A DNA stretch of 64,000 nt. It comes from Lelliottia nimipressuralis (GTDB lineage Bacteria > Pseudomonadota > Gammaproteobacteria > Enterobacterales > Enterobacteriaceae). The DNA lies in contig NZ_SDDX01000005.1 of assembly GCF_004115925.1 (NCBI RefSeq), positions 62,001-126,000 of the forward strand, in the 5' to 3' direction. A program made the translations under genes and the position numbers. Under the pieces are notes generated by a model that was not told the DNA's origin, searched no databases, and worked only from the letters and a program-made list of their open reading frames with translations. This document shows positions 57,112 through 64,000 of the stretch, piece by piece. Position 1 is the first letter of the stretch, and each line of letters opens with the position of its first letter.

Positions 57112-58551
57112 ATGACAGTACCCGTACAACATCCTATGTATATCGATGGACAGTTTGTTGCCTGGCAAGGTGAAACCTGGATTGATGTGACCAATCCCGC
57201 CACCGAAGAGGTCATTTCCCGTATTCCCGATGGACGCGCCGAAGACGCCCGCAAAGCTATTGAGGCTGCCGAACGCGCGCAGGCGGGCTGGGAAGCCCTC
57301 CCGGCGATTGAACGCGCCAACTGGCTGCGCAAAATTTCCGCCGGTATTCGCGAGCGCGCCAGTGAGATCAGCGCCCTGATCGTGGCCGAAGGCGGCAAAA
57401 TTCAGCAACTGGCCGACGTGGAGGTCAGTTTCACCGCCGATTACATCGACTATATGGCCGAATGGGCGCGCCGCTACGAAGGGGAAATTCTTCAGAGCGA
57501 CCGTCCGGGCGAGAACATTCTGGTGTTTAAACGTGCGCTGGGCGTAACGACCGGTATTCTGCCGTGGAATTTCCCGTTTTTCCTGATTGCCCGCAAGCTG
57601 GCACCTGCGCTGCTGACGGGCAACACCATCGTTATCAAGCCGAGCGAATTCACGCCAAATAATGCGATTGCGTTTGCCAAAATTGTCGATGACATCGGGC
57701 TGCCAAAAGGGGTCTTTAACCTGGTGCTTGGGCGCGGCGAAACCGTCGGGCAGGAGCTGGCGGGCAACCCGAAAGTGGCGATGGTGAGCATGACCGGCAG
57801 CGTCACCGCCGGGGAGAAAATCATGACCGCAGCGGCGAAAAACATCACCAAAGTGTGCCTGGAGCTGGGCGGCAAAGCGCCTGCTATCGTGATGGATGAC
57901 GCGGATCTTGAGCTGGCGGTAAAAGCGATTGTTGATTCGCGCGTCATTAACACCGGGCAGGTCTGTAATTGCGCCGAGCGCGTGTATGTGCAAAAAGGCA
58001 TTTACGACCGCTTCGTGAACCGTCTGGGTGAAGCGATGAAAGCGGTGCAGTTTGGCAATCCGGCTGAGCGGAATGATATTGCGATGGGCCCGCTGATTAA
58101 CGCCGCTGCCCTTGAGCGCGTGGAACAAAAAGTGGCGCGCGCGGTGCAGGAAGGGGCCAGAGTGGCGCTGGGTGGCAAAGCGGTGGAAGGCAAAGGCTAT
58201 TTCTATCCGCCGACGCTGCTGCTGGATGTACGCCAGGAGATGACCATCATGCACGAAGAGACCTTCGGGCCGGTGCTGCCGGTGGTGGCGTTTGATTCTC
58301 TGGATGAGGCGCTGGCGATGGCCAACGACAGTGAGTATGGCCTGACCTCGTCCATTTACACGCAAAATCTGAATGTGGCGATGCAAGCGATCAAAGGGCT
58401 GAAGTTCGGCGAGACCTACATCAACCGCGAGAACTTTGAAGCGATGCAGGGCTTCCATGCGGGCTGGCGTAAATCGGGTATCGGCGGGGCAGACGGGAAA
58501 CACGGTCTGCATGAATATCTGCAAACCCAGGTGGTGTATCTGCAGTCGTAA
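57112..58551 (+). CDS. aldA: Lactaldehyde/glycolaldehyde dehydrogenase AldA
   Basis: A 479-residue aldehyde dehydrogenase, the K-12 length, used in fucose, rhamnose and glycol metabolism. The catalytic Glu is in CLELGGKAPAIV, and the nucleophile Cys lies in NTGQVCNCAERVY. ATG at 57112 follows AGGAG; an upstream in-frame ATG at 57079 precedes the ribosome site. Confidence 0.97.
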   Translation: MTVPVQHPMYIDGQFVAWQGETWIDVTNPATEEVISRIPDGRAEDARKAIEAAERAQAGWEALPAIERANWLRKISAGIRERASEISALIVAEGGKIQQLADVEVSFTADYIDYMAEWARRYEGEILQSDRPGENILVFKRALGVTTGILPWNFPFFLIARKLAPALLTGNTIVIKPSEFTPNNAIAFAKIVDDIGLPKGVFNLVLGRGETVGQELAGNPKVAMVSMTGSVTAGEKIMTAAAKNITKVCLELGGKAPAIVMDDADLELAVKAIVDSRVINTGQVCNCAERVYVQKGIYDRFVNRLGEAMKAVQFGNPAERNDIAMGPLINAAALERVEQKVARAVQEGARVALGGKAVEGKGYFYPPTLLLDVRQEMTIMHEETFGPVLPVVAFDSLDEALAMANDSEYGLTSSIYTQNLNVAMQAIKGLKFGETYINRENFEAMQGFHAGWRKSGIGGADGKHGLHEYLQTQVVYLQS

Positions 58552-58562
58552 TTTTGCGATAC

Positions 58563-58583
58563 GCGGGCAGCCTGGCTGCCCGC
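58563..58583. terminator. Hairpin between convergent aldA and gapC
   Basis: Stem GCGGGCAG / CTGCCCGC with loop CCTGG. Poor T tracts on both sides. Confidence 0.65.
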
Positions 58584-58589
58584 TGAAAA

Positions 58590-59591
58590 TCAGAGTGCGG
58601 CGAACTTATCCAGCGTGCGCACCAGCTGGGTAACGAAGCCGTATTCGTTGTCATACCAGGCGACGGTTTTTACCAGCTGCAGGTCGCCCGCCTCGGACAC
58701 CTCTGTCTGAGTGGCATCAAAGATCGAGCCAAAGTGCGAGCCGATCACATCGGAAGAGACAATCTCCTCGTCCGTATACCCAAAAGAGTCGTTGCCTTCG
58801 GTCGCTTTTTTCAGCGCGGCGTGAATCTCATCGACCGTCACTTTTTTCTCCAGAATCGAGACCAGTTCTGTCACCGATCCGGTTTTTACCGGCACGCGCT
58901 GGGCGTGGCCTTTGAGCTTGCCGCTGAGCGCCGGGATCACCAGCCCAATCGCTTTTGCCGCCCCGGTGGTGTGCGGAATAATGTTCTCCGCCGCCGCGCG
59001 TGAGGCGCGCAGATCTTTCCCGCGCGGCCCGTCGACCAGGGCCTGGGTGCCGGTATAGGCGTGGATGGTGGTCATAGTCCCGACTTTAATCCCAAAGGCG
59101 TCGTGCAGTGCTTTCGCCATCGGCGCCAGACAGTTGGTGGTGCAGGAGGCGACCGAGATAATGGTGTCGCTGGCGTCAATCGTGTCGTCGTTGACGTTAA
59201 AGACGATGGTTTTCATCTCGCCTGCGGGCGCGGAGATGAGCACTTTTTTCGCCCCGGCGTCCAGGTGGGCTTTGGACTTTTCTTCCGAGGTATAAAAACC
59301 GGTACATTCAACCACCAGATCGACGCCCGCCGTGGTCCATGGAATGTGTTTGGCCTCTTTTTCGGCGTACACGGAGATCGATTTGCCATCGACAATCAGG
59401 GAATCTTCGGTGAAATCGACGCTCCAGGGGAAGGGACCGTAATTCGAGTCATGCTTTAGCAGATACGCCAGCACCTTGGGGGAGGTGAGGTCGTTAATGG
59501 CGACGACGGTGTTGCTGTCCTGAGTTTCAAGCAGACGGCGCAGGACGAGGCGTCCGATGCGACCAAAACCATTAATGCCAATTTTACTCAT
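58590..59591 (-). CDS. gapC: Glyceraldehyde-3-phosphate dehydrogenase GapC, intact
   Basis: A 333-residue NAD-dependent GAPDH with the N-terminal [10 protein letters not shown] motif, the catalytic Cys in [12 protein letters not shown] and the terminal WYDNEYGF segment. In K-12 the gene at this place is a pseudogene; here it is complete. It supplements GapA, and its physiological role is unclear. The start is 194 bases from divergent cybB. Confidence 0.95.
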   Translation of the reverse strand: MSKIGINGFGRIGRLVLRRLLETQDSNTVVAINDLTSPKVLAYLLKHDSNYGPFPWSVDFTEDSLIVDGKSISVYAEKEAKHIPWTTAGVDLVVECTGFYTSEEKSKAHLDAGAKKVLISAPAGEMKTIVFNVNDDTIDASDTIISVASCTTNCLAPMAKALHDAFGIKVGTMTTIHAYTGTQALVDGPRGKDLRASRAAAENIIPHTTGAAKAIGLVIPALSGKLKGHAQRVPVKTGSVTELVSILEKKVTVDEIHAALKKATEGNDSFGYTDEEIVSSDVIGSHFGSIFDATQTEVSEAGDLQLVKTVAWYDNEYGFVTQLVRTLDKFAAL

Positions 59592-59785
59592 GGTTGACTC
59601 CTGTATGAACTGAACGATGCGACAGTTTGAAAACTCCTCCAGGCTTAGACCATGTCGGCGGGTGAGGCAATTGAAGATGATTCATGAGCAGGCGAAGTTT
59701 TTGAAAACCCATAAAGAAAAGTTAATGAATTTTTAAGGAAAGCCCGTTATGTTGACCCTTTGTTCGACCTTTTCCAGGAAATCAT

Positions 59786-60316
59786 ATGCGTAATAAATAT
59801 ACTGGCCTGCAAATTGGCATTCACTGGCTGGTGTTTCTTCTGGTTATCGTGGCTTACGCGGCGATGGAGCTGCGAGGATTCTTCCCCCGCAGCGCGCGTC
59901 CGGTAATTAATATGATTCATGTTTCCTGCGGGATTTCGATCCTGGTATTGATGGTGGCGCGTCTGCTGGTACGCCTGAAATTCCCGGCACCGCCGATTCA
60001 GCCTAAGCCAAAACCGATGATCACCGGCATGTCACATCTGGGGCATCTGGTGGTGTATCTGCTGTTTATTGCTTTGCCATTGATTGGCCTGGTGATGATG
60101 TACAACCGCGGCAACCCGTGGCTGGCCTTTGGCCTGGTGATGCCCCATGCGGCAGAAGCGAATTTCGATCTGGTGGACAGCCTGAAGGCGTGGCACGTGA
60201 CGCTTGCGAACATCGGCTATTTCGTCATCGGCATTCACGCTTTTGCGGCGCTGCTGCATCAATATTACTGGAAAGACAATACGCTGCTGCGCATGATGCC
60301 GAAAAAGCGTTCCTGA
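59786..60316 (+). CDS. cybB: Cytochrome b561 CybB
   Basis: A 176-residue integral membrane cytochrome with four helices. Heme-ligand His candidates are in IGIHWLVF, MIHVSCG, AWHVTL and GIHAFAALLHQ. The K-12 protein is a superoxide:ubiquinone oxidoreductase. AGGAAATC precedes the ATG. Confidence 0.94.
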   Translation: MRNKYTGLQIGIHWLVFLLVIVAYAAMELRGFFPRSARPVINMIHVSCGISILVLMVARLLVRLKFPAPPIQPKPKPMITGMSHLGHLVVYLLFIALPLIGLVMMYNRGNPWLAFGLVMPHAAEANFDLVDSLKAWHVTLANIGYFVIGIHAFAALLHQYYWKDNTLLRMMPKKRS

Positions 60317-60337
60317 TAATCTTTCCTGCCTGTCCTA

Positions 60338-60364
60338 AACCCGCTCTCGTCAGCGGGTTTTTTG
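60338..60364 (+). terminator. Rho-independent terminator of cybB
   Basis: Stem AACCCGCT / AGCGGGTT, loop CTCGTC, followed by TTTTGTG. Confidence 0.92.
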
Positions 60365-60365
60365 T

Positions 60366-60766
60366 GTTTATTTCCTACACCAATCCATAAAAAGAGCCAT
60401 TCCAGTTAAGCGAATAAACATTCGTTCTTAAGGTGAGCTTTAACCCGATGATTTGCTTTAAGTCTGTTGTATTTCAGTCATGAATATATCCATGACAAAC
60501 GCAGGGGGAACGATTATAAATGCACTATCCACCACGGACAGGGTGTATCCAAATCTGCAGTGCTGTGTGTTTACGGGACCTGACCGATGTCGGCAGGTTC
60601 CCGGATTTTCCTCAAGGCTGCGTGAATACACTTCCTAAACGTCTCCCTCTACAACCCTTTGCTCACTCGTCGCCAACCATTGCTATCCGCGTCATAAAAT
60701 TCCGTTTAGGTCTGCGTTGTTAGACAAGGCCCGTTGATCATTTGCTTGAGAGTATGAATGAAGTTA
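60366..60766. other. Intergenic region with a strong hairpin between cybB and frmR
   Basis: No recognisable gene in about 400 bases. At 60575-60602 the sequence folds as GGGA-CCTG-CCGA against TCGG-CAGG-TCCC with two single-base bulges. In K-12 the cybB-trg interval carries the hokB/sokB toxin-antitoxin region; I found no Hok-like peptide here. A small RNA is possible but not shown. Confidence 0.45.
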
Positions 60767-60785
60767 CTATACCCCCCTACAGTAT
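60767..60785. promoter_or_regulatory. FrmR operator
   Basis: ACTATACCCCCCTACAGTAT-type inverted element with the C-rich centre, just upstream of frmR. It closely resembles the K-12 frm operator, where formaldehyde-modified FrmR is released. Confidence 0.8.
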
Positions 60786-60800
60786 CCATGAGGAGGGCGT

Positions 60801-62224
<1,424 letters not shown>

Positions 62225-62231
62225 TTATTCT

Positions 62232-62254
62232 GCCAGCGGTTTTTTGCCGCTGGC
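62232..62254 (+). terminator. Hairpin after frmA
   Basis: Stem GCCAGCGG / CCGCTGGC with a T-rich loop, eight bases after the frmA stop. No T tract after the stem. Confidence 0.6.
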
Positions 62255-62305
62255 CCTTCCTGCATATTCTTCTCTAAAGTGTGACCTGTCTGGCGCTTTT
62301 AGCCA

Positions 62306-62332
62306 TAAGCAAATTTCCTGCCGTGCCGATGA
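62306..62332 (+). promoter_or_regulatory. Flagellar sigma-28 promoter of trg
   Basis: TAAGCAAA-N11-GCCGATGA against the FliA consensus TAAAGTTT-N11-GCCGATAA: the -10 box matches at seven of eight positions with exact spacing, although only part of the -35 box fits. It lies 53 bases before the trg start. Confidence 0.75.
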
Positions 62333-62385
62333 CTATTTTACAGGCGTGTTTTTCACGCATTTACCTATAAAGAGAGTCGACGGTC

Positions 62386-64000
62386 ATGGACAACACAAAA
62401 ACGATGCGCAGCCCGCAAACGCTGAGCTTCCTGCATCATATCCGGCTGGTTCCGCTGTTTTCCTCAATTCTCGGTGGCATCATTTTGTTATTCGCATTGA
62501 GTTCGGCTCTGGCGGGGTATTTCCTGCTGCAGGCTGACACGGATTTGCAGGATGTCACGTCTGAAATCCAGGTACGTACGGGGCTGTCGAATAGCTCGAA
62601 CCATTTACGCACGGCGCGCATCAATATGATCCATGCCGGTGCGGCCAGCCGTATCGCTGAGATGGACGCGATGAAGCAAAACATTGCTGAAGCCGAGACG
62701 CGTATCAAGCAGTCGCAGGAGAGCTTCGCCGCCTATATGAATCGTGCCGTGCGCACGCCTGCGGACGAAGCGCTGGATGGAGAGCTAAAAACCCGCTTTG
62801 ATGCCTACATCACCGGCCTGCAGCCGATGCTGAAATACGCCAAAAACGGCATGTTTGAAGCCATCATTAATCACGAAAATGAGTCTGCGCGTCCGCTGGA
62901 CGATGGCTACAACGAAATCCTGCTGAAGGCGATTAAGATCCGTACCGATCGCGCGAATGCCCTCACGACGGACGCCCACAAGCGCACTCAGCTTGGCCTG
63001 ATGTTTATGGTCGGCGCCTTTGCGCTGGCGCTGGTGCTGACCGCGATGACCTTCGTGGTGCTGCGCCGCACGGTGATTCATCCGCTGCAACGCGCTGCCC
63101 GCCGCATCGAACAGATTGCGAAGGGGGATTTGACCATGGCGGACGACCTGACCGGTCGCAGCGAGATCGGGCGTTTAACCCGCGATCTGCAAACCATGCA
63201 GCACTCGCTGGTGAATACCGTCGGAACGGTTCGCCAGGGCGCGGAGCAGATTTACCGTGGCACCAGCGAGATTTCTGCTGGTAACACCGATCTCTCTTCC
63301 CGCACCGAACAGCAGGCGGCGGCCATCGAACAGACCGCTGCCAGCATGGAAGAGCTGACGGCGACGGTGAAACAGAACGCCGATAATGCCCATCATGCGA
63401 GCAAACTGGCGGAAGACGCTTCCGGGAAAGCCAGCCGTGGCGGCCAGATGGTCTCTGGCGTGGTGAAAACCATGAGCAATATCTCTACCAGCTCGAAGAA
63501 AATCTCGGAAATCACGGCGGTGATCAACAGCATCGCTTTCCAGACCAACATTCTGGCCCTTAACGCCGCCGTGGAAGCGGCCCGTGCGGGCGAGCAGGGG
63601 CGCGGATTTGCCGTGGTCGCCAGCGAAGTGCGTACGCTGGCAAGCCGCAGCGCCAACGCGGCAAAAGAGATTGAAGGCCTGATTAATGAATCTGTCACCC
63701 TGATCGACCAGGGTTCCGGCGAAGTGGTTGCCGCGGGGAATACCATGAATGAAATCGTTGAAGCCGTGAAACGCGTCACCGATATCATGCTGGAGATCGC
63801 CGCAGCCTCCGACGAGCAGAGCCGGGGTATCGTGCAGGTGAGCCAGGCGATCTCTGAGATGGATAAAGTAACCCAGCAGAACGCCTCGCTGGTGGAGGAA
63901 GCCTCTGCGGCGGCGGCATCGCTGGAAGAACAGGGTGCTCGTCTGACCGAAGCCGTGGGCGCGTTCCGTCTTAACGGCACAACCGCCAGTCGCGGGAATA
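62386..64000 (+). CDS. trg: Methyl-accepting chemotaxis protein Trg, 3' partial
   Basis: About 538 residues are visible; the window ends roughly ten residues before the expected end. Membrane helix 1 is at about 17-39, followed by a periplasmic four-helix ligand domain (ribose/galactose binding-protein sensing in K-12), membrane helix 2 at about 205-225, a HAMP domain, and a long signalling coiled coil. The universal hairpin is SIAFQTNILALNAAVEAARA. Methylation-helix Glu/Gln pairs flank it. The identification rests on close end-to-end similarity to K-12 Trg and its place after cybB. Confidence 0.93.
   Translation, partial: MDNTKTMRSPQTLSFLHHIRLVPLFSSILGGIILLFALSSALAGYFLLQADTDLQDVTSEIQVRTGLSNSSNHLRTARINMIHAGAASRIAEMDAMKQNIAEAETRIKQSQESFAAYMNRAVRTPADEALDGELKTRFDAYITGLQPMLKYAKNGMFEAIINHENESARPLDDGYNEILLKAIKIRTDRANALTTDAHKRTQLGLMFMVGAFALALVLTAMTFVVLRRTVIHPLQRAARRIEQIAKGDLTMADDLTGRSEIGRLTRDLQTMQHSLVNTVGTVRQGAEQIYRGTSEISAGNTDLSSRTEQQAAAIEQTAASMEELTATVKQNADNAHHASKLAEDASGKASRGGQMVSGVVKTMSNISTSSKKISEITAVINSIAFQTNILALNAAVEAARAGEQGRGFAVVASEVRTLASRSANAAKEIEGLINESVTLIDQGSGEVVAAGNTMNEIVEAVKRVTDIMLEIAAASDEQSRGIVQVSQAISEMDKVTQQNASLVEEASAAAASLEEQGARLTEAVGAFRLNGTTASRGN

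Noticed and set aside
57097-58524. 475-residue open frame opposite aldA
   Set aside because: Antisense shadow of a well-identified gene, with the skewed composition expected of that.
60520-60723. 67-residue frame between cybB and frmR
   Set aside because: No ribosome site, it spans the hairpin region, and the peptide resembles nothing known; it is not Hok-like.

Overview
The window comes from a member of the Enterobacteriaceae close to Enterobacter, Lelliottia or Leclercia. Most proteins align almost end to end, from memory, with Escherichia coli K-12 proteins, and long blocks keep K-12 gene order. The genus is my inference. I saw no rRNA, tRNA, CRISPR array or transposase.

Layout. (1) 1-7.7 kb: a conserved block with the end of a ydfJ-like sugar-acid transporter, ydfI, ydfZ, a uspF-type stress protein, rspR, ydfG and dcp, followed by a thiol glutathione peroxidase. 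(2) 8.3-22.1 kb: an accessory segment between dcp and ldhA, which lie far apart in K-12. It holds a 327-residue membrane protein with a 24-residue micropeptide, an isochorismatase-type hydrolase, two divergent LysR/short-chain dehydrogenase pairs, a cupin, a second aspartate-semialdehyde dehydrogenase, an unrecognised 572-residue protein, an Imm63-like immunity pair, a GFA-type zinc protein and an acetyltransferase. A family of short GTCCGCT...AGCGGAC palindromes is scattered through its intergenic spaces. (3) 22.2-45.4 kb: ldhA, ydbH-ynbE-ydbL (envelope lipid homeostasis), then the complete phenylethylamine/phenylacetate block: feaR, feaB, tynA, paaZ, paaABCDEFGHIJK, paaX and paaY. (4) 45.5-55.9 kb: a cold-shock-like protein, a YnfU-like zinc protein, azoR, hrpA, an O-methyltransferase and a three-gene efflux system. 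(5) 56.1-64 kb: ydcF, aldA, an intact gapC, cybB, frmR-frmA and most of trg.

How the genes work together. TynA (periplasm) oxidises phenylethylamine to phenylacetaldehyde, FeaB makes phenylacetate, and PaaK activates it to the CoA thioester. PaaABCDE epoxidises the ring, PaaG isomerises to the oxepin, PaaZ opens it, and PaaF, PaaH and PaaJ complete beta-oxidation to acetyl-CoA and succinyl-CoA. PaaI and PaaY are salvage thioesterases, and PaaX and FeaR regulate. Likely FeaR and PaaX sites are visible.

Three genes (ldhA, tynA and the SMP-30 lactonase) each carry one apparent single-base deletion. Restoring one base in ldhA and tynA gives exactly the K-12 lengths (329 and 757 residues). Three such lesions in otherwise healthy DNA may be assembly errors. 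I did not find a convincing new multi-gene system. The best leads are the dispersed palindromes, the micropeptide operon, the 572-residue orphan, the stand-alone asd paralogue and the cold-shock protein with an altered RNA-binding motif.
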